Origin: Actinernus sp. WN-2022
Lineage: Eukaryota; Cnidaria; Anthozoa; Actiniaria; Actinernidae
NCBI GenBank assembly: GCA_030867875.1
Contig: JAOWCC010001751.1
Span: 27,086,369 to 27,150,368, forward strand
DNA length: 64,000 nt
Direction of reading: 5' to 3'
Below, piece after piece: positions 33,908-44,522 of the stretch. The position numbers and the translations under genes were made by a program. The notes below the pieces were generated by a model, which did not search any database, was not told the origin of the DNA, and saw only the letters and a program-made list of their open reading frames with translations. Each line of letters opens with the position of its first letter. Positions within the stretch are counted from its first letter, which is position 1.

Positions 33908-36042
33908 ATGGAATTCCCGAGTCGGGCAATGAATTTTCTTTGAATCCCATAGCATTTACAAAAATAGTAAACAATATAATCAGTTTGAAAGTCTTGCTGA
34001 AATTCCCGCCACGCGCCAGGAACCCATTGCGCGGTAAACTGAATATGAATCATGACAAGCTAAAATTAGACTCAATTCACACGAGGTTCAACATTTGGTT
34101 TTCCGACATTAAAATTGCATTTTTATGCATGTAAATACCTGTATTTTATTTAGGTACACCTAATTTCAATCTAATCGTTACCAAGGGAGCAAAAGTGTAT
34201 TAACTGGAGACAAAATTGTGAATGTTTGTGAAAGATTTAGAAAACCGACGGCCTGTTGAAATCACTTGCTAACGGCGGATGGCGATAAGTAAAAATGTAA
34301 AACCTGACAAAAAGAGCTGTGCAAGTATACAGGAAGTATACGAACAATCTTGTAAGTATTAATTGTTCCTTACTTTATAAGAAAATTACCAAATGTTACG
34401 TTATATTAATGCTGAATTTCTAAGTAGTCTCACAAAAAATAAGCTTGTTTTCGTACTGTTCAGTTCACTCGTTTCCAAAATTGTGCTTTTAGTTGTAGTT
34501 GTAGTTGTACCATGATTTTAGTAGCGTTTGTGCTTTTCGTCCTGATTTTACAAGCCTTTTTCTCTACGAAGGCAGTCGTTTAAGCGTCTGTGTGTGAATG
34601 CTACATGAATTAATCAGCAAATCCACAAAGCCCCAGCTTTCCGTTCAAATTCACACAATTTTGCTGCAGAGTGCAGTTGTTGTTGTCAATTCCTCAGACA
34701 GTCGAATCATTTCTCGTGAAACACGAAAAAGAAGAACAATAATTTTCACGTTCATTGACTACTGTTAACTTTGTGAATATCCTGGTTTGGAATTTTAACA
34801 TGATTTTGTCTCTGTTTGCGATAATAAAAATAAACAAAATATTTACGCGCGGGATTCCTGTACATCATTGGATACAGCTTTTCAAAGCCATTATATTCCA
34901 CAAAATATTCAACCCTTCGTTAGCCAGTGCGCAAGTTTGCGTCGTGCTATGGGATTCTATTAAAAACCTATTACGAATATTCATCAAGGAAAGATCATTG
35001 ATTGAGGAAAGAAATATTTCTGCTGGGTTTCCAAAGTACGTCAGTGAGAAGTCATGATTTTTTTCCCAAGATCATTGAAAAGAGGAAGTTTTGGATACTA
35101 CCCTGAAGGCATTGAAAAGTGAGTGTATTTTATATTAATGTTTCTCTGTTTTAAATCAATCAGTGTTGAGAACATTCTATCTCTGGCTGAAAACTAAAAA
35201 AAAATTGCTTACGCTTTTTTTTTGTCAAAGAATCTTCATTTATATGATATGCATGCCCCTTACGGGCTAAGATTTTAAAGGAGAGATCTCGTCCAACACA
35301 GATAAAGAAGGAAAATATACAAGTCCTTAAAAAGAAACTAAAGCCATGTAAAAAGGTTTCGTTTGGTTGGGATCAGTGTGATATCAGGACAAAGTCAGAG
35401 AATCATTAATTTATTACTCCAATTATAAGGACCCTTTCCTGGTAAAAAAACAGCTAAGTTATCTCTACTTGGAATGCTCAGCCTACAGTAACACTAAATT
35501 AATGAGGCATCCGCGGCTCCAACGAAATGCAAAACCTGACATGAATCACGAGGAGAAACACTATGTCTTGGATAGGTTGCCAAATCCATTCGGTTTCATT
35601 GACTTGAAATTATTATCCAAGAAAGAATTGTGAATCATGTCATACGGCTGCACTTCTACATTGTAATCGATTAGTGGGCGTGGACGTCTTGAAGTACTTG
35701 TCATTTATATGTGTACAAACTTGACATTTGTTGTTGTTGCGTACCTATTTATTAAAGTAACCGGTTTTGTGGCTAGTAGCTGTAGCTGTTGAATGATGCT
35801 GGCTCTGTTCGAGCTGCTGGTTTAGCTGACAAGCCGCAGGAGCAAAGCCGCACAAAGACGGGAAATCCGTAAATTGAGACAATGTCAGCCAACATAACAC
35901 TATTTAATGTTCTCTTTAAGATTATCACCCGCTGTGTCATGACCTAAACCTTCCAATCAAACATACAACCAGTTTTAGAATCGTGCATTAACAAAAAATG
36001 TTTTCAAAAACGAGCCGTTTACGAGTTTTGATCTTCCGGTTA

Positions 36043-36439
36043 CCGTATTTGATCGAATAAGCGCCCCGGGCATTTATTTCAAATTTCGTGTTCAAAGGGG
36101 GGGGGGCGTAATCGAGGAAAGGCGCTTAATAGCAAAATTACTAGGACTCAGAGTTTGTTTTCTATGATGTAGCTTTTAGTTAAAAAAAACATGACGTCCA
36201 AGGGTAGTTCATTGCACATCTACATCATCGTCCCCATCTTAATCATTTTCGATAACGTTCACCTCGTCATTGGCCTCTTCCTGGTCGGACATAGTGATAT
36301 CTTGAGGAGGGGGCGCTTAATCGAGGAGGGAGGCGCTTATTCGAGGAGGGGGAAGCTTATTTCAAATTTCGTGTTCAAGGGGGACGCTTAATCGAGGGGG
36401 CGCTTATTCGAGAGAGGGCGGTTATTCGATCAAATACGG
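36043..36439. mobile_element. ~397-bp TA-flanked MITE with G-rich interior
   Basis: It starts CCGTATTTGATCGAATAAGC and ends TTATTCGATCAAATACGG, with TA on both sides. The interior contains repeated phrases GGCGCTTA(A/T)TCGAGGA and TATTTCAAATTTCGTGTTCA (twice, near 36076 and 36359). The right half has at least four copies of a CGCTTATTCGAGGAGGG-like unit, a small minisatellite. It has no coding potential. The plus-strand frame at 36191-36391 crosses the minisatellite and looks accidental. Confidence 0.82.
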
Positions 36440-36824
36440 TATATCTGACTGTTGATAGGTTAAATTAACAATTCGTCGATTCGATGGAGACACTTGATAT
36501 CGACCTTCTGTTCCGTATACGAGTAGTCATTATTCCTCAGCAAAAAGTTATGATTTATAAAAAGGCATTAATGAAAAACACACATCAAGTACATCATTTC
36601 AAAAGGAATGAATATGAACATCGATATAAAGGCGTCGAGGTTATAGTGGTCGGCTACTAATTAGGCGAATTTTACTGAGTTGCCTTTAATTTCTCTACGT
36701 TGAAAAAATAGCCCGTTGTTAAAATCGATTTTGAGCGATCGTCAGCAGCTTTTTAATATTTAGAACTACCAGAACATGATACATTTACTGTGTTATACAA
36801 AGGTCTCATACTTTGACCGCCTCA

Positions 36825-37105
36825 CTGGTTAGCTCAGTTGGTAGAGTACGGTCTAGATTGCGGGAGATCGGGGGTTTACTGCATGGTTAGCTCAGTTGGT
36901 ACGTAGAGTACGGGCTAGAGTGTGGGAGTCGGGGGCTCGAATCTCGGCCGCGTCCATCCTTCCTATTCTAATCATACGAGGGGTACGTGAAAGAACCTGT
37001 TATATTATTTCTAGAAAGAGTAGGGGACCGTCTCCTGACACAACAGCCTGTACACTGCACGGCAGCACATTGCGCCACAATAAACGCATTTGAATAAATA
37101 CTTTA
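36825..37105 (+). mobile_element. tRNA-derived SINE, copy 2, with a duplicated promoter head
   Basis: The element opens with a tRNA-like head, TGGTTAGCTCAGTTGGTAGA, near 36833. It then repeats the same head about 55 bp later (GGTTAGCTCAGTTGGTACGT near 36885), followed by a B-box-like GGGGCTCGAATCTC. The body blocks CTAATCATACGAGGGG, ACGTGAAAGA, CTAGAAAGAGTAGGGGA, GTCTCCTGACACA and the 3' block GGCAGCACATTGCGCCACAA follow in the same order as in the minus-strand copy at 23430-23641. The first head lacks an intact B-box (GGGGGTTTACTGC), so only the second promoter looks complete. The 3' end is A/T-rich (TTTGAATAAATA). Confidence 0.85.
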
Positions 37106-37149
37106 TATATACTTTATTACTTCCATCAAACCTAAGTTAATTTACAATG

Positions 37150-37793
37150 AGTTTCTTTCTTTCTAGTATTATAGATAGTCTACAGGAAGCTTACAAGCTT
37201 GATTTGGTAGACTGGCCCTTCCAGTCAACATTTACCGTTTGCTAATATGTACCTCGTAGAATTTGACAGTTAATAATGTATATATATATATGACGTACCA
37301 AATGTTCATAATATGACACGTGATTTGGCATTTGAGTATATAGCAATAAAGTATTACGTTTTAGGGAGAGACTTCCTGCTATCGCCAACACCACTGATAC
37401 CATTTACTGTAAATATTTGCTGTTTTATAGGAGGCTTTTAAATGAAAATAAAGACTTGCAATTCTTAATTTGTATTTCCAATTGGTTCCATATTTTTGGA
37501 CCTTGGAATGAAATAGAAAACTGTGCTAATTTTGTATTTCTTAGTGGAATACAACAGTCATTTTTATGTCTAGTATCATAATCATGGACTAGATTTTGTT
37601 TTACAAATAGTTTGGTTAATTTTATGGGGAGAATATTATTATAGTACTTATACATAAAAATAGCTATTTCTAGTTTGTTAACTTCATTGACATTTAATTT
37701 ATAACAATTTATAACAATTTCGTATCATTGAACAGTTTGCCTGTACTCTCTCTGTATCCTACTTTTGCGATGATTCTTTTTTGTAGTAGTAAT
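37150..37793 (-). pseudogene. LINE element, 3' part, downstream of the gypsy insertion
   Basis: This is the 3' portion of the minus-strand LINE whose 5' part lies at 42138-44522. The minus frame 37425-37655 gives MYKYYNNILP, VHDYDTRHKN, QFSISFQGPKIWNQL and a final FKSLL before the stop. These are standard motifs of the C-terminal domain of CR1/jockey-type LINE reverse transcriptases. Between 37656 and 37793 the frame is broken by stops and a shift, with recognisable LLQKRII at the very edge of the gypsy insertion. About 275 bp of 3' untranslated DNA follow to roughly 37150, including a small palindrome GAAGCTTACAAGCTT. The exact 3' end is uncertain. Confidence 0.82.
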
Positions 37794-37962
37794 TGTAGTA
37801 TACGCACCGTATGTTTTAGGACCCAGTCCCCCACGCGATCAGGCGGAGGAACGCCTGTTGATTATTGTTAAAATGGCCACGAGCTGGATGGTGAATAAAG
37901 TTGAGTTCTAAGTTTAATCTGTACCAATCCTCTATATATATTAACCATCGAGGTCCATAACA
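37794..37962 (+). repeat. 5' LTR of the gypsy element
   Basis: 169 bp, TGTAGTATACG...CCATAACA. It aligns to the 3' LTR from CCCCCACGCGATCAGG onward with about five substitutions and a 3-bp indel over roughly 140 bp. The first ~30 bp differ: a GCACCGTATGTTTTAGG insert here against a TGTAGTAGA duplication in the 3' LTR. TATATATATTAA near the end may act as a promoter TATA element. Confidence 0.93.
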
Positions 37963-37978
37963 TTGGCGACGAGGAAAA
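37963..37978 (+). promoter_or_regulatory. Primer-binding site of the gypsy element
   Basis: TTGGCGACGAGG follows the 5' LTR directly. The TGG start pairs with the universal CCA end of a tRNA, which would have to end in CCTCGTCGCCA. Position and sequence are typical of invertebrate Ty3/gypsy elements. I cannot name the tRNA from the sequence alone. Confidence 0.75.
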
Positions 37979-38022
37979 AGAAAGACTAAAGAAACCGAAT
38001 TGCAAGACAATTCACGACGAAC

Positions 38023-38805
38023 ATGGATGATAACGAGAGAAATCATATCAAGACTTTCGATTGTTTCACGGACCACAACACGCTCGGGCTACGATGGAAA
38101 CGCTGGCTCACGGCTTTCGAACTGTTTGCTGACGGCAAAGGCTTGATCATAAACGAAGAAAATGCAACCAACAAGCAGTCAGAGGAGACGTGCCTTACTG
38201 CTTCATCTGGCGGGTACTGATGTCCAAGACATATTTGCGACCCTATCGGATACGGGAGACGTTAAAGACTACAAGAAGGCCATAGACGCTCTCAATGCAT
38301 ATTTCGTCCGGAAAGTCGATACAACCTATGCAAGACACTCCTTCAGAAAGTTGACAAAAACACCTGGGGAGACAGTTCAACAGTTTGCAACCAGACGCTG
38401 CGAAAGACTGCGCCTACGGGGAAGACACAGACAATCAAATACGAGACGAAATCCTGTGCAAATGTACGAGTACCTACATAAAGAGAAAACTCCTCGAGGA
38501 AAGTCAAGGGCTAACCTTAGCTAGGACGCTCGAAATAGCCCAGAACTGTAAAAAAATTGACTCACAACTGGCGGCAATGAGTTTGGATGGAAAAGGAGAG
38601 GGTGCAGTGAGTGTAAACCGCATTGGAAAAACAAAGAGTGGTTCTCGCGTTAGAAAACAGACCGGTGCGATGAGAAACAACCATGAGAAGACTTGTTACA
38701 GATGTGGTAAATCTGGACATTTTGGCAGGGACCCAGACTGTCCAGCGATAGGCAAAACGTGCCGTGAATGCGGATAAGAAAGACCATTTTCAAGCCCAAT
38801 GCAAG
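38023..38805 (+). pseudogene. Gypsy gag, frameshifted, with two CCHC zinc knuckles
   Basis: The likely start is ATG 38023, 60 bp downstream of the 5' LTR, opening MDDNERNHIKTFDCF. The coding sequence passes through three frames: 38023 to about 38165, then about 38165-38400 (ALLLHLAGTDVQDIFATL, TTYARHSFRKL), then about 38400-38775. At least two frameshifts are therefore present within the capsid region. Two knuckles follow: CYRCGKSGHFGRDPDC (C-x2-C-x4-H-x6-C) and CRECG|KKDHFQAQC (C-x2-C-x4-H-x4-C). The second is split by another shift at about 38775. Gag would package the RNA into cytoplasmic particles. This copy cannot make an intact protein. Confidence 0.88.
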
Positions 38806-40914
38806 ACAAATCAAGGCGAGAGGGGTCGAGAACAGCCCGGCAGCCGTTCCCGCGTCAATCGCCACAGGAATCCTGGTAGAAACACTGCCCACGTTGTTTA
38901 CTCTGAAGAAGAAGAGGTCATCTTAGCATTTACAGTAGGCAACAAAAGACAAGAGAAAATCGAAGCTACCGTCGGAGGATGTAGACTGAACATGATCATA
39001 GATTCTGGAGGAAGTGTCAACATTGTAGATAAGCAAACATGGGAGTGGCTAAAAAAGTCAGTTCGCTCAGACAGAAAGCTCTACACATATGCGTCGCAAG
39101 TACCCTTGGAGGTAATTGGAACATTTCACTGTGAAATGTCTGTTGGATGCAACAGTGTTAATGCGGAGTTCTGCGTGATTACCGGAAAGGGAGAATCTCT
39201 TCTAGGAAAGGACACTGCCACGAGTCTCGGAGTTCTGAAGATGAGTGTTGACGTCGCTGCAGTAAGCACAGGCTCGAAGAATATCGGAAAAACTCTACAA
39301 GAGAAATATCCAGAAGTCTTCAAAGGCGTCGGAAAGTTGAAAGATCGAGCAGTGCAACTTCACATAGACCCAGACGTAAAGCCAGTAGCACAACCGATTC
39401 GGGGAACCCCATTCAGCATGAGATCCAAGGTGGAAGCAAAGGTCAAAGAGCTTGTGGACTTGGACATTGTAGAACCAGTAGATGGACCAACTCCATGGGT
39501 CAACCCTGTGGTCGTTGTACCGAAATCACAGGGGGACATACGCCTTTGTATTGATATGCGCAGGGCCACGGTGGATGAGATTACACAGGGTATGAATGGC
39601 AGTAAAGTGTTTACTAAACTTGATTTAAAGTGGGGATACCACCAACTGTAATTGACGCCTAAATCGAGAGAGATCACAACATTTGTGACACACTGTGGGC
39701 TATTCAGGTACAAGAGACTGTTGTTCGGGGTTAACTCAGCCTCGGAACAATACCAGCACGAGATCCAAACAGTGCTTGCGGGTATAGATGTACAAGAGAA
39801 CATCTCGGACGACATCATAGTGCGCGGAAAGGACCAGGAAGAGCATGACTCACGATTAGAGAAGGTGGTCAAGAGACTGGGGGAGCGTGGACTAACCCTC
39901 AACGCTGCAAAGTGTCAGTTCAACATAGACAAGCTGACATTCTTCGGGATGGTGTTATCTGGAAATGGAATAAGCTGCACAGCAGAGAAAGTGAAAGCTG
40001 TAGCCGAAGCGAGGGAGCCGCAGACAGCATCAGAAACGCGTAGTTTTCTTGGGCTAGTCAACTACTGCGGACGATTTATACCTGACTTGGCAACTGTCTC
40101 TGAACCCTTCAGATATCTAACAAAGAAAGGGACACCATTTGTGTTTGGCATTGAGCAGAAAGAGGCATTCCAGGAGTTGAAGAAGCGTCTATCTAGCGCC
40201 GAGACCCTAGGATATTTCGATAAAGATGCCCCAACACAGGTAATTGCTGACGCAAGTCCCGTCGGACTAGGGGCTGTCCTGACGCAGACACACAAAGATG
40301 GACCAAGAATCATCAGTTACGCAAGCCGCAGCCTTACAGAAACGGAGAGATGGTATTCACAGACAGAGAAGGAAGCTCTAGGGCTCATATGGGCCTGCGA
40401 GAAGTTCCACCCTTACGTTTATGGAGTTCCATTTGAACTTGTCACTGATCATAAACCCCTAGAGGTTATCTACGGACCAAGATCCAAGTCATGTGCACGC
40501 ATCGAGAGATGGGTCCTGCGGATGCAGCCGTACAAATTCAAAGTTAAGTACGCACCAGGTCCGAAGAACATTGCTGATTCCCTATCGAGACTAGTAAGTG
40601 ACAACGACGCCAGGAGCAAACACGCACCAGAAGCAGAAGAATGTGTACGATTTTTGGCGGTATCAGCAACACCTAATGCTATGACGACACGCGAGGTCGA
40701 GGAAGCATCCGCTAATGACGAGGAACTTGCGGAAGTTAGGAAGTGCATTGAGGGAAAACCATGGGATCAACTAGTCTACAAACAGTACCTTCCATGCAGT
40801 GGACAGTTGATAATCAGGGGGACACGGATTGTCATCCCGAAGTATTTAAGACCCAGGATACTATCCCTTGCCCATGAGGAACAACACTACCGACCGGACC
40901 ATGGAGAGATTTAG
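38764..40914 (+). pseudogene. Gypsy pol: protease, reverse transcriptase, RNase H (one internal stop)
   Basis: One frame with a single TAA at 39649-39651, in the RT just after LDLKWGYHQL where relatives have a glutamate codon. Before it, the aspartic protease motif IIDSGGS lies near residues 78-84 counted from 38764, and RT starts with DIVEPVDGPTPWVNPVVVVP. After it, RT continues with FRYKRLLFGVNSASE. The catalytic box reads ISDD instead of the usual YxDD. RT also seems to lack about a dozen residues between DMRRA and TVDEI, where relatives carry a conserved H-P-I-P stretch. RNase H follows with VIADASPVGLGAVL, TETERWYSQTEKEALGLIWA and TDHKPLE. The frame then enters the integrase N-terminal region (LRPRILSLAHEE) and ends at 40914 because of the deletion described in the next entry. 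Confidence 0.93.
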
Positions 40915-41840
40915 CTGTTGATTTGTGAGGACCCCTCCCGACGGGTGAGTCCATTCTGGTCGTTGTTGACTATTATAGCCGTTATTACGAGATAGACATC
41001 ATGAAGTCTACGGTTGCTTCAAAGGTTATCCCGAGTCTCGAAGAAATGTTCTCGCGACACGGTTTACCTGAAAGTCTGACATCAGACAATGGGCCACAGT
41101 TCATTGCGACAGAGTTCGCAGCATACATGGAACATCAAGGCATCAGACACCACAGAGTCACTGCTAAATGGCCTCAAGCAAACGGAGAGGTGGAACGCCA
41201 AAACCGTTCATTACTAAAGAGAATCCAAATCGCACATGCTGAGAAGAAGGACTGGAAGAAAGAACTGAACACATACCTAGTCGCATATCGAAGCCTACCC
41301 CACCCAACGACTGGTATGAGCCCAGCTGAATTACTCTTCGGGAGAAAGATACGCACATGACTTCCAGAACTGAGTGATGTACACGTGGAATATGAAGTGC
41401 GTGACAAGGATATAACTAATAGTGAACAGAAGAGTAAGGGCAAGGCATATGCTGACGCCAAGAGGAATGCGCACTACTCAGAGGTACTTCCAGGTGACCA
41501 AGTGCTTGTGCAACAAGAGAGGCAGACTAAACTATCGACTAGGTTCGACCCAACTCCATATACGATAGTGAGCAAACACGGAAACAGCCTGGTCGTACAG
41601 TCACAAGAAGGAGCTCAATACTCTCGAAACACCTCACATGTCAAGAAACTGTTGCAGAATAGTAGTGCAGAGAGCAAGGAGGAAGCAGAGACGAAACCGC
41701 TGGACGCATCAAAGGCACCAATCCAGCAGAGCATGGAAAAGTGTACAGAGCAGAACTCAAGTGATCCCAAGGCAGACACTCCAATCAGAAGATCAGAGAG
41801 GCAGAGAATAAAACCAAGTTACCTAAAGGACTACACTTAA
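40895..41840 (+). pseudogene. Gypsy integrase, zinc-finger deleted, with C-terminal GPF/Y-like domain
   Basis: The catalytic core continues in a different frame from RNase H: PWRDLAVDL, a TGA, GPLPTGESILVVVDYYSRYY, then SDNGPQFIATEF and a GEVERQNRSLL block. These provide the D, D and E of the DDE core. The HHCC zinc finger that should lie between SLAHE and PWRDL is missing, so a deletion of a few hundred bases removed it and shifted the frame. A second TGA at 41358-41360 follows RKIRT. Downstream, FDPTPYTIVSKHGNSLVVQS resembles the GPF/Y module found at gypsy integrase C-termini, and the protein ends SYLKDYT at 41840. I see no chromodomain. The enzyme would insert cDNA into the genome, but this copy cannot. 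Confidence 0.9.
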
Positions 41841-41969
41841 TTTTCAAGGGCATGTCGGATACCTTGAACTGTTTGAGACACTTTTGAACGCTAACCTACT
41901 TATAGGTTAACTCGTTATGTTTTATTGTTATCACATTATTATTGACTGTAATACTACAGTCATTATCAA

Positions 41970-41981
41970 AAAGGGGAGGGA
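41970..41981 (+). promoter_or_regulatory. Polypurine tract of the gypsy element
   Basis: AAAAGGGGAGGGA lies immediately before the 3' LTR, at the expected place for second-strand priming. Confidence 0.85.
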
Positions 41982-42137
41982 TGTAGTAGATGTAGTAGAC
42001 CCAATCCCCCACGCGATCAGGAGGAACGCCTGTTGATTATTGGTAAAATGGCCACGAGCCGGATGGTGAATAAAGTTGAGTTCTAAGTTTAATCTGTGCC
42101 AATCCTCTATATCTATTAACCATCGAGGTCCATAACA
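41982..42137 (+). repeat. 3' LTR of the gypsy element
   Basis: 156 bp, TGTAGTAGATGTAGTAGACC...CCATAACA. It contains GTGAATAAAGTTGAG, a possible polyadenylation signal (AATAAA). It is followed directly by the GTAAT target duplication. It differs from the 5' LTR as described there. Confidence 0.93.
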
Positions 42138-43900
42138 GTAATATTATAGTTAATCTTGATGGATAATTACTTGCCCATACGATATTACTGTAACTAATAT
42201 ATGGATAAACTAGGGCATAGTACAGGCTTTTGGTTGCTTCTTTGGTTAGGTAATAGCTAATTCTATTTAAAATTCCGATGCTTTTTGATATTTTGGAGGA
42301 AATTAAATTAATGTGAGATATCCAAGATAAATGCTCGTCAATGATTACCCCAAGGAATCTGCATTCTTTGACTCTAGATCTATTTATTACGTAGTTATCG
42401 ATTTTAGCGTGCAGCTTATCATTCTTCACAAACGTTCTGTTAGAGAATATCACTGATATAATTGGTCTTTTTTTAATTCAGTGGAAGTTTATTGGCCTTA
42501 AACCAATGGTCTAATTTATTTAGTTCACTATTTGTAGTTTCCACCAATGTTCTTAGATCTGAATTTTTGTTAAATACGTTTGTGTCGTCAGCAAAAAGTG
42601 TAAAAGAAAATACTTTTGATGAACTACTGATGTCATTGATGTACAAAAGGAACAGGAGTAGACCAAGGATTGAGCTCTGTGGCACTCCACGGGTGATGTT
42701 GAACATTCTAGATTCAGTTCCTCTATAATTAATGAATTGGACACGTTTAATTAGATAGGTAGCTTTTAAACCACAACAGAGGAATACCCCTTATGCCATA
42801 ATGTTCTCGCTTGCCTAGTAAAATGTTGTGATCAACAGTGTCGAATGCTTTTGCCAAATCTAAAAATACACCTATAGCATATTCACCATTATCGACTGAG
42901 CTGTGTATTTTGTCTATAAACTCTATTAGAGCCATGGAGGTAGAGTGTTCTTGTCTAAATCCATATTGATTTACGTTTAGTATTTTCATTTACTCAAGTC
43001 TTTTATAAACAATTTTCTCAAGAATCTTAGTCTATAATTAATGTAAAGTTGATTTTCCCCAGATTTAAAGAGTGGTATATGACTTTGGCTATTTTCATGT
43101 AATCAGGTACGATACCTGTGCTTGATGATAGATTAATTCGGAAATAAGAGATATCACAGACTTCATCAATTTGATGCTAATTTCATCAAAACCATAACTT
43201 GTCTTATTTTTAAGTAGATTTGTCACTGATTCTACTTCCATAGGTGTTGTAGGTGCAAAAAGAATGCTATTTGGAAAGTTTCCAGTAAGGTAGTCTTTGT
43301 AATTTTTGTTTACCAAACGGATTTTTTGGCAAGATTATAGGAACTAAGGTTGAAACTAATTCACCAAATTTATTAGCTATTGTATGAAATTCAGTGTCCT
43401 TTGAGTCATTATTATTAAAATATCATGGATAGTTGCTTTTGTTGACCTTCTTTTTAATAATAGAATTCAGAATTTTCCAGGATTCTTTCATGTTATTTTT
43501 AGACTGTTGAAGTTTATCTTTGATGTACATTTCCTTGAAAAGTCGTATTAATGAGGTTAGTCTATTTTTGAATCTATTGAATTTAGGCTTGTTAACTTCT
43601 GTAGGGTTGTAGATATAGATTTTGTATAATGAATTCTTCCTTTTAATTGATTTCAGTAATCCATTTGTAACCCAGGGTTTGATTCTAGTATTTCTAGAAT
43701 TCACCTTCTTTATAGGAAAACATGAATTATGCACTTTTGAGAATGTCTTTAGAAAGGAGTTGTAATAGGTGTTTGGATCTGAGTCGTGTTCGAGATTTGG
43801 CCAATCACATAAGCTTGACTGATTTTTAAATAGTTCCATTGATTTTATATCATAGTTTCTTTTTAAAATCGACTCTTTAGTTCCAATTCTAGAGATGGAG
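42138..43900 (-). pseudogene. LINE element: linker and reverse transcriptase, decayed
   Basis: Read on the minus strand from 43839 downward the frames give, in order: a pre-RT linker (KPWVTNGLLKSIKRKNSLYK, 43423-43839), the RT start (NKTSYGFDEISIKLMK, about 43200), [17 protein letters not shown] and motif [17 protein letters not shown] (42747-42989), motif B RGVPQSSILGLLLFLLYIND and the catalytic box FADD (42473-42706), then ECRFLGVIIDEHLSW and LVYPYISYSNIVWAS (42138-42453). These are the canonical parts of a CR1/jockey-type LINE ORF2, separated here by frameshifts and small deletions, so it is a pseudogene. At 42142 the sequence is cut by the gypsy element and resumes at 37793. Confidence 0.9.
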
Positions 43901-43901
43901 T

Positions 43902-44522
43902 TTAGCTTTTGGACGTGGAAAAGTGGAATATGGTCTGATATATCAGCACAAAGAAGCTAAGGCCATTTATGCACATACTAATGTCAATTTCATTAGTGAA
44001 AATATTATCAATGATAGTAGCAGTGTTTCCAGTTATTCTTGTTGGTTTACTAATGAATGGCTTAAGAAATGATGAGTACATTATATCAAGGAATTTACCT
44101 GAAATTTCAGAGTCAGTTGCACGTAGCAAATCGATATTGAAATCCCCTAGTAAAAAGCATTTTTTACTCTCTGAATTAATTTTATCTGTGAGTTTCTTTA
44201 ACGCTTCGAAATAGCAATCAATGTCTGAGTTTGGTGGCCTGTATATTATACCAACTATTGTGTTTTTAGATATACATATAATATTTGCGCTATAGACCCA
44301 TTCGAAAAATGGTGTCACCAAGCTTTGGTTGTTTGGAAATGCTGGCACTAAAATAAGCACTGTCACTTCAGAGAGCATGCAAACATGAGTACATTTGTAA
44401 AATTTAAGGAGCACAGCACCAAGTGTTGCGAAGTTACCGAGGTTCGAAATAAGAGAGTTTTGTATGAGATTCAGGACGTCAGGACTGACTAGCCTCGTTT
44501 TCATGTTTCTTGAGAGTTTCAA
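43902..44522 (-). pseudogene. LINE AP-endonuclease domain, N-terminally degraded
   Basis: The minus-strand frame contains IVGIIYRPPNSD, then KCFLLGDFNIDLL, then KPTRITGNTATIIDNIFTNE. These are three signature blocks of the apurinic/apyrimidinic-like endonuclease (nicking) domain of non-LTR retrotransposons, in the right order. The first ~100 residues (MKLSRNMKTRL...) only weakly resemble the N-terminal catalytic blocks and look scrambled. The stretch CCATTTTTCGAATGGGTCTA at about 44660 echoes, inverted, CATTCGAAAAATGG near 44300, suggesting a local rearrangement at the 5' end. The domain lies upstream of the RT at 42138-43900, which confirms the order EN-RT of a single old LINE. Confidence 0.88.

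Larger units (their letters stand above)
30603..36042. other. Unassigned DNA, 5.4 kb
   Basis: The longest stretch without an assignable element. It holds a TTA microsatellite (31468-31501) and a hairpin (33852-33907), listed separately. Frames of 107 codons (33525-33848, minus) and 100 codons (34755-35057, plus) have no motif I recognise. If a host gene exists in this window, its exons or introns could lie here, but I cannot support one. Confidence 0.4.
37794..42137 (+). mobile_element. Ty3/gypsy LTR retrotransposon, complete but inactivated
   Basis: The element is bounded by short LTRs (37794-37962 and 41982-42137) that begin TG and end CA, and is flanked by a perfect 5-bp direct repeat GTAAT (37789-37793 and 42138-42142). 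The internal order is primer-binding site, gag with zinc knuckles, protease, reverse transcriptase, RNase H, integrase, then a purine tract. RNase H before integrase is the Ty3/gypsy order. At 4344 bp it is shorter than usual because of internal deletions, and no envelope-like frame is present. Several stops and frameshifts make it non-autonomous. It lies inside, and on the opposite strand from, an older LINE. Confidence 0.95.

Noticed and set aside
36837..36960. Functional tRNA genes
   Set aside because: Heads resemble tRNAs, but anticodon and acceptor stems do not form, and both are fused to the SINE body.
39360..39902. 180-codon minus-strand gene within the gypsy element
   Set aside because: It is the antisense shadow of pol. 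The plus strand carries the RT motifs.
37794..42137. Endogenous retrovirus with envelope
   Set aside because: No envelope-like frame follows integrase; the 3' LTR begins about 140 bp after the integrase stop. It is a Ty3/gypsy retrotransposon.
42492..42728. 78-codon plus-strand gene
   Set aside because: It is antisense to the LINE RT core with its FADD box.
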